64,000 nt of DNA. Source: Bradyrhizobium sp. WSM1417. Its GTDB lineage: Bacteria; Pseudomonadota; Alphaproteobacteria; Rhizobiales; Xanthobacteraceae. Below are positions 1 to 9,136 of this stretch, in pieces. The stretch covers positions 908,501-972,500 of the forward strand of contig NZ_KI911783.1 in assembly GCF_000515415.1 (NCBI RefSeq), given 5' to 3'. The notes below the pieces were generated by a model that worked only from the letters and a program-made list of their open reading frames with translations, searched no databases and was not told the DNA's origin. The stretch's first letter is position 1; each line of letters starts with the position of its first letter. Made by a program: the position numbers and the translations under genes.

Positions 1-201
1 ATCGACGAATTGCGGAAACGTCTTTGCCGGCAGGAACGAGCCGACCTCGAAATGCCGCACGCCGGCGGCATATTCCTCGCGCACCCAGCGCTGCTTGGCG
101 TCGGTTGACGGAATTTTCTTCACGAGCTGGAGCCCGTCGCGCAGGCCGACTTCGCGCAGGCTGACGCGCTCTGCAGGGTAAATCTCCTGAATCCGGCTCA
201 T
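1..201 (-). CDS. Hydroxymethylglutaryl-CoA lyase-like protein, N-terminal part (runs off the window)
   Basis: Only the first 67 residues are present; the gene continues beyond base 1. The translation has the segment VSLREVGLRDGLQ near residue 14, the N-terminal signature of the HMG-CoA lyase/DRE-TIM metallolyase family, in which the R and D take part in catalysis and metal binding. Family members cleave HMG-CoA to acetoacetate and acetyl-CoA, or act on related acyl-CoAs. The ATG at 201 overlaps the TGA of the upstream CoA-transferase as ATGA, so the two are probably translationally coupled. The pairing suggests a CoA-thioester degradation pathway, perhaps of leucine or a branched dicarboxylate. 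The substrate cannot be decided from this fragment. Confidence 0.75.
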   Translation of the reverse strand, partial: MSRIQEIYPAERVSLREVGLRDGLQLVKKIPSTDAKQRWVREEYAAGVRHFEVGSFLPAKTFPQFVD

Positions 202-1391
202 CCGCGCCTCCCTGTCGTTTTTGACGTGACGTCTTCATTTTCATTGTCGATCTCGGCGCGAACGGCCGCCGTGTCGGCGCCGAGCGGGGCGACCTTCAGG
301 CCTTCGCCGATATGGCTGCCGTTCCATTCGATCGGCAGCGCCGGCACCCGGAACGGCTTGCCGTCGGCGGTGACATTGTTGACGAGGCCGCCCGGCCGCA
401 GCACATGCGGATCGGTGAAGAGATCCTCGGGCCGGTTGATCGGCGAGAAGCAGATGTTGAGCGCATCGAGCCTCTGCGACAGTCTTGCCACGTCCCATTG
501 CCTGATGATCCCGGCGGCGCGCGGAATGATCCGCCCGCGCGCCAGGATGCGATCGGTCGTGGTGCGCAAGGCGGGATCATCGAGGAATTCAGTCAGGCCG
601 AACTCGCGGCAAAAGCTCTGCCAATGGCCTTCGGTGACGACGCCGATGAAGATGGGCTCGCCGCCAGCGGTCTCGAAGATGTCGTAGATCGGCCACGCAT
701 GCTCGCGCTCCGGCATCGAGCGCGGCTTGTTGCCGGTCATCTCGTATTCGACCATGTGCTGGGCAACCAGAAACAGGCAGTTCTCGAACAGGCCGATGCG
801 GATGTCGGCGCCGCCGCGTTTTCCTCCGCGCTTCTGATAGAGCGCCGCGAGGATCGCGATCACGCCGAACATGCCGCCCATGATGTCGTTGGCGGACGAG
901 CCGACGCGCTGGGGCTTTTCGCTGGTGCCGGTCATGGCGGCAAGGCCCGCCATCATCTGCACCACCTCGTCCAGCGCGGGGCGGTGCTCGTAGGGACCGG
1001 AGAGGAATCCCTTGTGGCCGGCAATGATCAGACCCGGATGCCGGCGGCGCAGTTCGTCCGCGCCAAGCCCCTGCTTACCGAGCTGGCCGTCGCGAAAATT
1101 CTCAAGGAACACGTCGGCGGTCGCCAGCAGCCGGTGCATGGTGTCGCGATCCTCAGTCTTCTCGAAATCCAGTACCACGCTGCGCTTGCCGCGGTTGAAC
1201 AATGGGAAAAAGGCGGTCCCCATGCCTCCCAGGCTCCGGGTCTTGTCGCCCGCAGGCGGCTCGACCTTGATCACGTCGGCTCCGAGCTGCGCCAGGATCA
1301 TGCCGCAGGTCGGGCCCATGACCATGTGGGTCATCTCGACCACGCGCACGCCTGCGAGCGGCAATCCGTCCGCCGATTCTTCCATCGCCAT
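198..1391 (-). CDS. CaiB/BaiF (family III) CoA-transferase
   Basis: A 397-residue protein with the family III CoA-transferase N-terminus (LAGVRVVEMTHMVMGPTCG, then LGADVIKVEPP) and the LLATADVFLENFRDGQL block. These enzymes move CoA between carboxylic acids in the cytoplasm. The catalytic Asp of the family probably lies in the ALDEVVQMMAGLAAMTG stretch around residue 150. I start at ATG 1391, which has AAAGGA upstream; ATG 1385 is also possible, and a TTG at 1433 would add 14 residues unlike the family. Its stop overlaps the start of the HMG-CoA lyase-like gene, so this is the first gene of a two-gene unit. Substrate unknown. Confidence 0.85.
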   Translation of the reverse strand: MAMEESADGLPLAGVRVVEMTHMVMGPTCGMILAQLGADVIKVEPPAGDKTRSLGGMGTAFFPLFNRGKRSVVLDFEKTEDRDTMHRLLATADVFLENFRDGQLGKQGLGADELRRRHPGLIIAGHKGFLSGPYEHRPALDEVVQMMAGLAAMTGTSEKPQRVGSSANDIMGGMFGVIAILAALYQKRGGKRGGADIRIGLFENCLFLVAQHMVEYEMTGNKPRSMPEREHAWPIYDIFETAGGEPIFIGVVTEGHWQSFCREFGLTEFLDDPALRTTTDRILARGRIIPRAAGIIRQWDVARLSQRLDALNICFSPINRPEDLFTDPHVLRPGGLVNNVTADGKPFRVPALPIEWNGSHIGEGLKVAPLGADTAAVRAEIDNENEDVTSKTTGRRG

Positions 1392-1583
1392 ATGCGCCTG
1401 TTCCTTTGCCGCGCTGGTTCCGCTTGTTGTCAAGCGGGTTGGTGGAGCAACGGTCCTGCCGAATTCATCGTGGCTTCGTTGATGCGAGCGGTCAATCCGG
1501 CCATAAGCGGCGCCGCCGATCTCCCTTGCCGAAGTGGCCCGGGGTGTCTACCTCTCGCGGGTGATTTCGTGAGAGGAACTCCC

Positions 1584-2324
1584 ATGCTGGATGCCGCCGT
1601 CAAGGCGCTGTCGCAAATGATCTCGCCGCCGATGCGCTCGATCCTGTGGCGGTCGATCGGCGTTGCACTGGTGCTGATCATCGTGCTGGCGATCGGCTTG
1701 CAGCGGCTCCTGAGCTGGTTTGCGACCTATGGCGAGGCCTGGCTGGAAGGCCTACTCGGTCCGGGCTGGCACTCATCGCTCGAGGTGTTGTCCTGGATCA
1801 TCTCGATCGCCGCGGGCCTCGGCGTCGTGTTCGGGGCTGTGTTCCTGATGCCCGCGATCACGTCGCTGGTGGCGAGCCTGTTCGTGGACGACGTCGCCGA
1901 CATCGTCGAGCGCGAGCACTATCCGGCCGAGCGGCCGGGCGTCGCGCTGCCGGTCAGCCAGGCGATCTACGAGGGCGTCAAGACCGCGCTGCTGACGATC
2001 CTGGTCTATCTGATCGCGCTGCCGCTGGTGCTTTTCGCCGGCGCCGGATTCCTGGTCTTCTTTCTCGCCACGGCATGGCTGCTCGGCCGCGAATATTTCG
2101 AGCTCGCGGCGATGCGGTTTCGCTCGCCGGAGGACGCCAAGGCGATGCGGCGCGACAATGCCGCGACCATCTTCACCGCGGGCCTGTTCATCGCAGCCTT
2201 CGTCTCGATCCCGATCGTGAACCTAGCGACGCCGATCTTCGCCATGGCCTTCATGGTGCACATGCACAAGCGGCTCTCAGGCCGGCGCCCCGAGCTGATC
2301 GAGCCGGCGCGGCAAATGCGGTGA
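1584..2324 (+). CDS. EI24/CysZ-like membrane protein (sulfate transporter family)
   Basis: A 246-residue integral membrane protein with about four to five hydrophobic segments (residues about 22-42, 70-95, 130-165, 195-225) and the REYFELAAMRF motif seen in EI24/CysZ proteins. E. coli CysZ feeds sulfate to cysteine synthesis; alphaproteobacterial relatives carry the same annotation but their substrate is untested. ATG 1584 is chosen because GAGAGG precedes it at good spacing. It stands alone, divergent from the CoA-transferase gene and convergent with the efflux pair, with only 6 bases to the next stop. Confidence 0.7.
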   Translation: MLDAAVKALSQMISPPMRSILWRSIGVALVLIIVLAIGLQRLLSWFATYGEAWLEGLLGPGWHSSLEVLSWIISIAAGLGVVFGAVFLMPAITSLVASLFVDDVADIVEREHYPAERPGVALPVSQAIYEGVKTALLTILVYLIALPLVLFAGAGFLVFFLATAWLLGREYFELAAMRFRSPEDAKAMRRDNAATIFTAGLFIAAFVSIPIVNLATPIFAMAFMVHMHKRLSGRRPELIEPARQMR

Positions 2325-2330
2325 GGGTGT

Positions 2331-3959
2331 CTACGTCACCGACATCCCGCATTTGCGCAACAGCATCCTGGCGAAGCCGAACGGCGCCGGCGTGAACGGG
2401 CCGGGCGGCGCCCGGGTGACCAGCGCGACGACGCCGAGCGCGGCCATCGCCACCCAGAAGCACAGCCAGAAGCCGTCGATATAGGCGAGCACATTGGCCT
2501 CGCGCTGGACCAAGCCCGCGAGCGTACCGACCGCGCGGGCCTGGGCCGAGCCCGCACCATGGGCCGCAAAATGGTCGGCGAGCTGTTTCAGCATGCGGAC
2601 CACGTCGATGTCGCCGACGCCGAGATTCTGGCCGAGATAGAAGGAATGGATCTGCTCACGGACGCGCAGCCATGTCCCCATCAACGCCACGCCGATCTCG
2701 GCGCCGCCGAGCCGCATGATCTGGATATAGGCGGCAAACGAGGTGGCACGGCTCGGATCGGAATTGGACAGCAGCGTGATGATCAGCGGCAGCAAGGTCA
2801 GCGACTGCCCGATGGCCTGGAGCAGCACGATGCCGGCGAAATCCTCGCGCGCCCAATCATGACTGAGCTGCGTGCCCCAGAGATTGGCGGCGGCGAAGCA
2901 GGCAAATCCCACGACCATCACCGTCCGCGTATCAAAATGCCGCAGCAGCCAGATCGAAAGCGGCACCAGCGCGAACATCGGCAACGCGCCATAGGTGAGC
3001 AGCAGCAAGCCACTCTGCTCCGGCCTGAGCAGAGCGATGGTGGCGAGGAAATTCGGCACCAGCGACGCGTTAGAGAGGCTGGTCAGCGTATAGAGCAGGA
3101 TCAGGACTAGCCCGAGACCGATATTGCGCGAGAACAGCACGTTGATATGCGCCCATGGCTGTCGCACCAGGGCCTCGTTGACGAGGAAGCCCGCGACCAG
3201 CACCGCGCCGGCAATGATCAACGCCATCACCGTCCCCGACCCCAGCCAGTCCAGCCGGTTGCCCTGGTCGAGCCCGGCATAGATCATGGAGACACCGGCG
3301 CCGAGCAGCAGCATGCCGCCCCAATCGGCCTCGCGCAGCAAAGCGCGATTCACCGGCTCGTTCGGCGTGCCCCAATAAACCATCAGGCCCATCAGGGGCG
3401 CGATCACGACGCTCTGCCAGTACAGCCATTGCCAGCCGAGATGGTCGACATAGAAGCCGACCAGCGAGCTCGAGGTATCAAGCGCGAAGCCGACGCGAAT
3501 CGAATAGATCGAGATCGCCGGGAGCCACCAGCGGATCGGCAAATTGCGGAACACGATCATCAGCGTCGCCGGCACGAAGGTGCCCAGCAAGAGGCCATGC
3601 ACGACGCTGAGCGCGAGCAATGTCGGATAATCGTGCACGAACGGGATGATCAGCGAGACCGCGGCATAGACGAGGCTGGGGATACCCAGCACGCGGCGCA
3701 GGCCGAACACGGTGGCAAGCCAGGCCACCGCAGGCGCGATGAAGATCTGCGAGCCGATGCCTGCGGTGGAGAGCCAAGCGCCCTCGTCGAACGAGAGCGA
3801 GAACGCGCCGCGCAGGTCCGGCAGGCCAATCGTGGTCAGGCGGCTGTCGAAATTGGCGAGGAACGAGCCGAGCAGCACCGCTGCCACCGCAAACAGCGGC
3901 TGCGGCGCGACGCCGCCGCGCGAGAGCGGCCCACGACTGGAATCGTCATTTTCCGCCAT
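2331..3959 (-). CDS. MFS drug efflux permease, DHA2/EmrB type
   Basis: A 542-residue polytopic protein, the length of 14-helix DHA2 transporters. The N-terminal segment LANFDSRLTTIGLPDLRGAF and the following EGAWLSTAGIGSQIF match the EmrB/QacA pattern around helices 1 and 2. It should export a hydrophobic toxic compound by proton antiport, working with the HlyD-type adaptor encoded directly upstream, whose 3' end it overlaps by 14 bases. No TolC-like gene or TetR/MarR regulator lies next to it, so the outer-membrane partner must be elsewhere. Substrate unknown. Confidence 0.85.
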   Translation of the reverse strand: MAENDDSSRGPLSRGGVAPQPLFAVAAVLLGSFLANFDSRLTTIGLPDLRGAFSLSFDEGAWLSTAGIGSQIFIAPAVAWLATVFGLRRVLGIPSLVYAAVSLIIPFVHDYPTLLALSVVHGLLLGTFVPATLMIVFRNLPIRWWLPAISIYSIRVGFALDTSSSLVGFYVDHLGWQWLYWQSVVIAPLMGLMVYWGTPNEPVNRALLREADWGGMLLLGAGVSMIYAGLDQGNRLDWLGSGTVMALIIAGAVLVAGFLVNEALVRQPWAHINVLFSRNIGLGLVLILLYTLTSLSNASLVPNFLATIALLRPEQSGLLLLTYGALPMFALVPLSIWLLRHFDTRTVMVVGFACFAAANLWGTQLSHDWAREDFAGIVLLQAIGQSLTLLPLIITLLSNSDPSRATSFAAYIQIMRLGGAEIGVALMGTWLRVREQIHSFYLGQNLGVGDIDVVRMLKQLADHFAAHGAGSAQARAVGTLAGLVQREANVLAYIDGFWLCFWVAMAALGVVALVTRAPPGPFTPAPFGFARMLLRKCGMSVT

Positions 3960-5082
3960 TGCCGGCCTTGGTGTCGATGCTGGTGACGACCGACATGCCC
4001 GGCACCAGCCGCGTCAGCAGCGGCTGGTTGTCGTCGAACTGGATGCGCACGGGAATGCGCTGCACGACCTTGGTGAAGTTGCCGGTTGCGTTATCCGGCG
4101 GCAGCAGCGCGACCTGCGCGCCGGTCGCGGGCGCAATGCGCTCGACCCGGCCGCGCAGCTTCTCACGCGGGAAACTGTCGACGGTGATCTCGACCGGCTG
4201 ACCCGGTGCGACGTGGGTAAGCTGGGTCTCCTTGTAGTTCGCGATCACATAGACCTTCGGCAACGGCACGACATTGACGAGGTTGGTGCCGATGTTGACG
4301 TAGTCGCCGGGCTGGACCTGCCGCTCGCCGACGACGCCGTCGAACGGCGCCGATATCTTGGTGTAGCCGAGCTTGAGCTTCGCACTCGCCAGCGTCGCCT
4401 TGGTCGCTTCGAGATCGGCGGCGCGCTGCTTCCTGGTGCCTTGCAGCACCTCGAGCTGGTGCTGCTGGGCCGCGATCACGGCGCGGCTCGCGCGAACATC
4501 GGCCTGCGCCTTGGCATAGCCTGCGACCGCCTGCTCGAACCGCTGCCGCGTACCGGATTCGGTCTGCGACAGCGATTGCTGACGCTCCTGCTCCTGCCGT
4601 GCCTCGACCTCCACGGCTTCGGCCGAGAGCCGCGCGGCTTGCGCCTGCGCGATCGTCGCATATTGCAGCTCGATCTGATTGGCCAGATTGTCGAGCACGG
4701 CCTGCGCGGCGGCGACCGCCGCTTCGGACTGCGCGACTTGCGCCTGATAGTCGGCAGGATCGATCTGGATCAGGAGATCGCCGGCCTTGACGCGCTGGAA
4801 GTCGGTGACCCCGACGGTCAGCACTTCGCCGGAGACGCGACTGGCAAGCCGCGTCAGCTCGGCGCGCACATAGGCGTCGTTGGTGGTCTGGACCACGGCG
4901 TTTCCGACCCATTCGTCGAAGCGCTGCGTTGCCAGCGCGACGAAGCCGAGCGCGACGATCACCGCGAACAGCGGAATCGCGAGCCGGCTCCACAGCGAAC
5001 TCGCCGGTCGCTGCGTTGGCTTCGGTGGCGGCGCCGGCGTGGCAACAGGTGGCGGCGACGGGATTTGTTCCGGCTGACTCAC
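3946..5082 (-). CDS. HlyD/EmrA-family membrane fusion protein
   Basis: A 378-residue periplasmic adaptor. It has a proline-rich cytoplasmic N-terminus, one transmembrane helix (about residues 33-53, LAIPLFAVIVALGFVALA), a lipoyl-like half motif (GEVLTVGVTDFQRVKAGDLL), a long Ala/Gln-rich coiled-coil hairpin (about 110-215) and a beta-barrel domain (KISAPFDGVVGERQVQPGDYV). It would link the MFS permease encoded downstream to an outer-membrane channel. I start at GTG 5082, preceded by GGAG six bases upstream. A TTG at 5094 is the alternative. The gene overlaps the permease gene, so the pair is one operon. Confidence 0.85.
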   Translation of the reverse strand: MSQPEQIPSPPPVATPAPPPKPTQRPASSLWSRLAIPLFAVIVALGFVALATQRFDEWVGNAVVQTTNDAYVRAELTRLASRVSGEVLTVGVTDFQRVKAGDLLIQIDPADYQAQVAQSEAAVAAAQAVLDNLANQIELQYATIAQAQAARLSAEAVEVEARQEQERQQSLSQTESGTRQRFEQAVAGYAKAQADVRASRAVIAAQQHQLEVLQGTRKQRAADLEATKATLASAKLKLGYTKISAPFDGVVGERQVQPGDYVNIGTNLVNVVPLPKVYVIANYKETQLTHVAPGQPVEITVDSFPREKLRGRVERIAPATGAQVALLPPDNATGNFTKVVQRIPVRIQFDDNQPLLTRLVPGMSVVTSIDTKAGNGGK

Positions 5083-5118
5083 GCTAGACTCCAAAAACCA
5101 GTTTCCCGAACGCTATTT

Positions 5119-5871
5119 TCAGACCGTCTTTTCCGGCCACCTGCAGAGATCGTTGATCAGGCAAACCTCGCAGCGCGGCTTGCGCGCGAGACAAGTATAG
5201 CGGCCATGCAGGATCAACCAATGATGGGCATGCAGCATGAACTCGGCCGGGATCACCTTTTCGAGACCGAGCTCGACCTCCAGCGGCGTCTTGCCGGGCG
5301 CAAGTCCGGTCCGGTTGCCGACGCGGAAGACATGGGTGTCCACCGCCATGGTGTGCTCGCCGAAGGCCATGTTGAGCACGACATTGGCGGTCTTGCGCCC
5401 GGCACCCGGCAACGACTCGATGCCGGCGCGCGTGCGCGGCACCTCGCCGCCGAACTCGCTGAGCAGCTTCGCCGACAGCCCGATCACGTTCTTCGCCTTG
5501 GTGCGATAGAGGCCGATGGTTTTGATGTATTCGCGCAGGCGTTCCTCGCCGAGGTCCAGCATCTTCTGCGGCGTGTCGGCGATCGCAAACAACGCACGCG
5601 TCGCTTTGTTGACCCCAGCATCGGTCGCCTGCGCCGACAGCACCACCGCAACCAGCAGCGTGAACGGATTGACGTGCTCGAGCTCGCCCTTCGGCTCCGG
5701 GTTGGCCTTGCGGAAACGGCTGAAGGCCTCGTGGACCTCGGGCGGCGTCCAGGGCTTCATGGCCTTGAGGGATTTCTTCGCGGGCGCCTTTGGTTTTGCC
5801 GCGACCGGCTTTGCCTGTTTCTTCGGCACGGAGGTTTTGCGCGGGGCCGGCTTGCGGGTGATTTTCGCCAT
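5119..5871 (-). CDS. nth: Endonuclease III (DNA glycosylase/AP lyase)
   Basis: A 250-residue protein of base-excision repair that removes oxidised pyrimidines and nicks the abasic site. The helix-hairpin-helix (LPGAGRKTANVVL) carries the catalytic Lys, VDTHVFRV carries the catalytic Asp, and the C-terminus has the four [4Fe-4S] cysteines in C-X6-C-X2-C-X5-C spacing. A Lys/Pro/Ala-rich tail of about 40 residues precedes the core; such tails are common in rhizobial Nth. Start ATG 5871 is preferred over an upstream GTG/ATG option because the latter would run into the divergent gene that starts at 5894. Confidence 0.95.
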   Translation of the reverse strand: MAKITRKPAPRKTSVPKKQAKPVAAKPKAPAKKSLKAMKPWTPPEVHEAFSRFRKANPEPKGELEHVNPFTLLVAVVLSAQATDAGVNKATRALFAIADTPQKMLDLGEERLREYIKTIGLYRTKAKNVIGLSAKLLSEFGGEVPRTRAGIESLPGAGRKTANVVLNMAFGEHTMAVDTHVFRVGNRTGLAPGKTPLEVELGLEKVIPAEFMLHAHHWLILHGRYTCLARKPRCEVCLINDLCRWPEKTV

Positions 5872-5893
5872 GATCGGGATATACTGAGGGACG

Positions 5894-6427
5894 ATGAGCA
5901 CAGGCAACGAAATTGAGCGCGAACGATCGGGAAGCGAGGCTGAGCCTCAGATCTTTTCCGCGCGCCTGACGCCGCACCGCTCGCTGAACCGCACCGGCTT
6001 CCTCGCCGTGATGCTGTTCCTGAGCGCCGTCAGCTTCGTCACCGGCCTCGTCTTCCTGATGATGGGCGCCTGGCCAGTGTTCGGCTTCTTCGGCCTCGAT
6101 GTGCTGGTGATCTGGTGGGCCTTCAAAGCCAATTTCCGCGCGGCGCGGGCCAGCGAGGAGATCGTGGTCACACCATCTGAATTGCGCGTGCGGCGCGTCA
6201 GCCAGCACGGCCAAATCGTCGAATGGACCTTCAATCCGCTCTGGGTTCGACTCGACATGGAAATCGACGAGGATTTTGGCATCGAGCATCTGTATCTGAT
6301 CTCGCGAGGTCACCAGATCCAGATCGCCCGCTTCCTGGGACCGGACGAAAAGGCAAGTTTTTACAAAGGTTTGGTTGAGGCATTAAATGCCGCCCGGCGC
6401 GGCCCGACCTACAATCCGGTCACCTGA
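5894..6427 (+). CDS. DUF2244 integral membrane protein
   Basis: A 177-residue protein with two adjacent transmembrane helices (about residues 34-75, FLAVMLFLSAVSFVTGLVFL and a second ending VIWWAFKANFRAAR), followed by a soluble domain with LRVRRVSQHGQIVEW and a basic/hydrophobic end. This is the DUF2244 layout found throughout alphaproteobacteria, often near nth or cytochrome oxidase genes. No biochemical function is known. It is divergent from nth with only 22 bases between the two start codons, so they must share a very compact promoter region. Confidence 0.8.
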   Translation: MSTGNEIERERSGSEAEPQIFSARLTPHRSLNRTGFLAVMLFLSAVSFVTGLVFLMMGAWPVFGFFGLDVLVIWWAFKANFRAARASEEIVVTPSELRVRRVSQHGQIVEWTFNPLWVRLDMEIDEDFGIEHLYLISRGHQIQIARFLGPDEKASFYKGLVEALNAARRGPTYNPVT

Positions 6428-6483
6428 TTTGCGGATCGGAAATCGGGTGGTTTCGCACCCCGCCCTCTCCTACATTTGTGGTC

Positions 6484-7380
6484 ATGATGACACTCGCGAT
6501 ACATGACCAGCGCCTGGCCGGGCCAGGCTCCCAGAACGCCGCGTTGCGCGACTATGATTCCGTGCGCCGGGCGATCGCCTTCATTTCGGAAAACTGGCGC
6601 GCACAGCCGACCATCGAGGCGATGGCGGATGCGGCCGGCGTCACCCCGGACGAGCTGCACCATCTGTTCCGCCGCTGGGCCTCGATCACGCCGAAGGCTT
6701 TTATGCAGGCGCTCACGCTCGATCACGCCAAGGGCTTGCTCAGGGACTCCGCGAGCATCCTCGACGCGGCGCTCGACTCGGGCCTGTCGGGTCCGGGGCG
6801 CTTGCACGATCTCTTCGTCACGCATGAGGCGATGTCACCGGGCGAATGGAAGAACGGCGGCGCGGGGCTCATCCTGCGCTACGGCTTCCATCACTCGCCG
6901 TTCGGCACCGCGATCGTGATCGCGACCGATCGCGGATTGTCGGGCCTCGCCTTCGCCGATCCCGGTGAGGAACAGGTGGCACTTGCCGACATGACGCGGC
7001 GATGGCGGAACGCAACTTACGTCGAGGATCACGAAGGTACCGCACCATTGGCGCAGCGCATCTTCGACACAAAACTCTGGCGGCCGGACCAGCCGCTGCG
7101 CGTGGTGATGATCGGCACCGATTTCGAGGTGCGAGTGTGGGAGACCTTGCTGAAGATCCCCATGGGCCGCGCGGTGTCCTATTCGGACATCGCCTGCAAC
7201 ATCAACAGCCCGAAAGCCTCACGCGCAGTCGGCGCCGCGGTCGGCAAGAACCCGGTGTCCTTCGTCGTGCCCTGCCACCGCGCGCTCGGCAAAAGCGGTA
7301 CGCTCACCGGCTATCACTGGGGCATCACCCGCAAGCAGGCGATGCTGGGCTGGGAGGCCGGGCAGCTGGGGATGCAGTAA
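6484..7380 (+). CDS. Ada-like protein: AraC-type HTH plus methylated-DNA-protein-cysteine methyltransferase
   Basis: A 298-residue two-domain protein. The first third (about 15-105) is an AraC/XylS-type helix-turn-helix region (AMADAAGVTPDELHHLFRRWASITPKAFMQ). The rest is an O6-methylguanine-DNA methyltransferase with the acceptor cysteine in FVVPCHRAL near residue 262 and the VGAAVGKNPVSF helix. It accepts methyl groups from O6-alkylguanine. The metal-binding N-terminal domain of E. coli Ada, which senses methylphosphotriesters, is absent, so whether it acts as a methyl-activated regulator is uncertain. ATG 6484 and 6487 are both possible starts. Confidence 0.88.
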   Translation: MMTLAIHDQRLAGPGSQNAALRDYDSVRRAIAFISENWRAQPTIEAMADAAGVTPDELHHLFRRWASITPKAFMQALTLDHAKGLLRDSASILDAALDSGLSGPGRLHDLFVTHEAMSPGEWKNGGAGLILRYGFHHSPFGTAIVIATDRGLSGLAFADPGEEQVALADMTRRWRNATYVEDHEGTAPLAQRIFDTKLWRPDQPLRVVMIGTDFEVRVWETLLKIPMGRAVSYSDIACNINSPKASRAVGAAVGKNPVSFVVPCHRALGKSGTLTGYHWGITRKQAMLGWEAGQLGMQ

Positions 7381-7408
7381 GAGTTGCTACGCGTAAACTG
7401 CCCCACAT

Positions 7409-7531
7409 CGTCGTCCTGGCGAAGGCCAGGACCCATTATCCCAGGGAGATGTTTTGGCGCCGACTGCCAACCACCAGTCATGGCAAAACCAACGACGGTG
7501 GTTATGGGTCCTGGCTTTCGCCAGGACGACA
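7409..7531. repeat. Palindromic repeat, family A (TCGTCCTGGCGAA type)
   Basis: Two inverted units flank a variable middle. The left arm begins TCGTCGTCCTGGCGAAGGCC and reads into CCCATTA; the right arm is its near reverse complement, from TTATGGGTCCTGG to CCAGGACGAC. Each arm also contains its own small hairpin (CCTGGC..GCCAGG). Further copies are at 25852-25972 and 46981-47102, and a half copy is at 63812-63840. It lies between the Ada-like gene and gpmA, which converge, and could act as a bidirectional transcript end. Confidence 0.85.
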
Positions 7532-7568
7532 CCGAGTGCTTGGCCGGCTCAGTCCCGCGCGAACGTCT

Positions 7569-8192
7569 TTAGCCCGCCAGATCCAGCTTCGAGGCCACCG
7601 TCGAATCCGCATTGAGGCGGTAGATGATCGGCACGCCGGTGGCGAGCTCGCGCTTCAAGATGCCTTCCGGCGAGAGCTTTTCCAGCACCATGATCAGCGC
7701 GCGCAGCGAGTTGCCGTGGGCGGCAACCAAAGTGCGCTTGCCGTTGAGCACGCCGGGCAGGATCTCCTGCACGTAATACGGCAATGCACGCGCCAGCGTG
7801 TCCTTCAGGCTTTCACCGCCGGGCGGCGGCACGTCGTAGGAGCGGCGCCAGATCAACACCTGGTCCTCGCCCCATTTCTTGCGGGCGTCGTCCTTGTTGA
7901 GGCCGGAGAGATCGCCATAGTCGCGCTCGTTCAGCGCGAGGTTCTTCGTTGTCGGCAGGCCCTTCTGGTCGAGCTCGCCGAGAATGAGGTCGAGCGTGTG
8001 CTGGGCGCGCGTCAACACCGAGGTGTAGGCGACGTCGAACACGAGGCCCTGCGCCTTCAGCTTGCGGCCGGCTTCGGTTGCTTCCTTCACGCCGAGTTCG
8101 GTGAGGTCAGGATCCTTCCAGCCCGTGAACAGGTTCTTCAGATTCCATTCGCTCTGGCCGTGCCGCACCAGCACGAGAAGACGTTCGCTCAT
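7569..8192 (-). CDS. gpmA: 2,3-bisphosphoglycerate-dependent phosphoglycerate mutase
   Basis: A 207-residue cytoplasmic enzyme of glycolysis/gluconeogenesis interconverting 3- and 2-phosphoglycerate. The N-terminal [12 protein letters not shown] contains the phosphohistidine RHG motif, [12 protein letters not shown] carries the catalytic Glu, and [13 protein letters not shown] the second His. It is shorter than E. coli GpmA (250 residues), as in other alphaproteobacteria. Start ATG 8192 fits the family N-terminus ([12 protein letters not shown]). It follows dapB by 19 bases on the same strand and is probably cotranscribed. Confidence 0.93.
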   Translation of the reverse strand: MSERLLVLVRHGQSEWNLKNLFTGWKDPDLTELGVKEATEAGRKLKAQGLVFDVAYTSVLTRAQHTLDLILGELDQKGLPTTKNLALNERDYGDLSGLNKDDARKKWGEDQVLIWRRSYDVPPPGGESLKDTLARALPYYVQEILPGVLNGKRTLVAAHGNSLRALIMVLEKLSPEGILKRELATGVPIIYRLNADSTVASKLDLAG

Positions 8193-8211
8193 TGACTGCT
8201 TTCCGTTTCGT

Positions 8212-9027
8212 TTAAATGTCAGACAGGCCGAGCACGTCGGCCATGGAGTAGTGCCCCGGCTTCTTGCCATGCGCCCAGAGCGCGGCCTTCAGCGCGCCGT
8301 GGGCGAACAGCATGCGATCCTCCGCGTGATGCGACAGCGTCAGCCGCTCGAACGCGCCGAGGAAGCTCACGCTGTGATCGCCGGCCGCGGTGCCGCCGCG
8401 CAGCGACGCAAAGCCGATGTCGCCGGGCTTGCGCGCGCCGGTGATGCCGTCGCGGCCACGATCTGCATGCTCGTCGAGCGCGATGCCGCGGCCGGCCGCG
8501 GCGGCCTGACCCAGCATCAGCGCCGTGCCCGAGGGCGCGTCGATCTTCATGCGGTGATGGGTTTCGACGATCTCGATGTCGAAGCTCTCGTCGAGCGCCT
8601 TGGCGACACGCTTGACCAACGCGGCGAGCAGATTGACACCCAGGCTCATATTGCCGGACTGCACCACGACGGCGCGGTTGGTGACGCTCTTGATCACGGC
8701 GTTGTCGGAGCCCGACAGGCCGGTCGTTCCGACCACGTGCACGAGGCCGCGTTCGGCGGCGATCGCGACATTGGCGAGGGTCGCCGCGGGCACGGTGAAA
8801 TCCAGAATGCCGTCGGCGTCCTTCGACAACGCCCAGAGATCGCCGGAGAGCTTGATGCCATTGGCCGGCAGGCCCGCGAGCACGCCGGCATCCTTGCCGA
8901 GCAGCTCCGAGCCCGGCGCCTCCAGCGCGCCGGCCAGCACCGCGCCTTTGCTCTCGGCAATCGCTCGCGTCAGCGCCCGGCCCATCCGGCCGCCGGCTCC
9001 AGCAACAATCAAGCGCATGTCGGACAT
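8212..9027 (-). CDS. dapB: 4-hydroxy-tetrahydrodipicolinate reductase
   Basis: A 271-residue enzyme of the lysine/diaminopimelate pathway that uses NAD(P)H to make tetrahydrodipicolinate. Evidence is the Rossmann motif [16 protein letters not shown] at the N-terminus, the [27 protein letters not shown] stretch, the catalytic [22 protein letters not shown] block with the His pair and Lys, and the C-terminal GALKAALWA segment. Length is typical. It is the first gene of an apparent dapB-gpmA unit; a palindromic repeat lies upstream. Confidence 0.96.
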   Translation of the reverse strand: MSDMRLIVAGAGGRMGRALTRAIAESKGAVLAGALEAPGSELLGKDAGVLAGLPANGIKLSGDLWALSKDADGILDFTVPAATLANVAIAAERGLVHVVGTTGLSGSDNAVIKSVTNRAVVVQSGNMSLGVNLLAALVKRVAKALDESFDIEIVETHHRMKIDAPSGTALMLGQAAAAGRGIALDEHADRGRDGITGARKPGDIGFASLRGGTAAGDHSVSFLGAFERLTLSHHAEDRMLFAHGALKAALWAHGKKPGHYSMADVLGLSDI

Positions 9028-9136
9028 GGTGCGATCCCTCTCACGGTCGTTGTAGCGGGGGGAGGCAGTTCCGGCAACCGAGGGGGATCGGGCAGGCGGG
9101 CTTCCACCTTCCCCTGGAGCGCCGGTCGCTTGTGAC

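Noticed and set aside
312..2324. A 670-codon plus-strand frame ending with the CysZ-like gene
   Set aside because: The first 420 codons are antisense to the CoA-transferase; the real start is ATG 1584 with its own ribosome-binding site.
3712..5916. Long plus-strand frames opposite the EmrA-like and nth genes
   Set aside because: Translations are Arg/Gly/Leu-rich without any domain; the minus-strand genes have complete family motifs.
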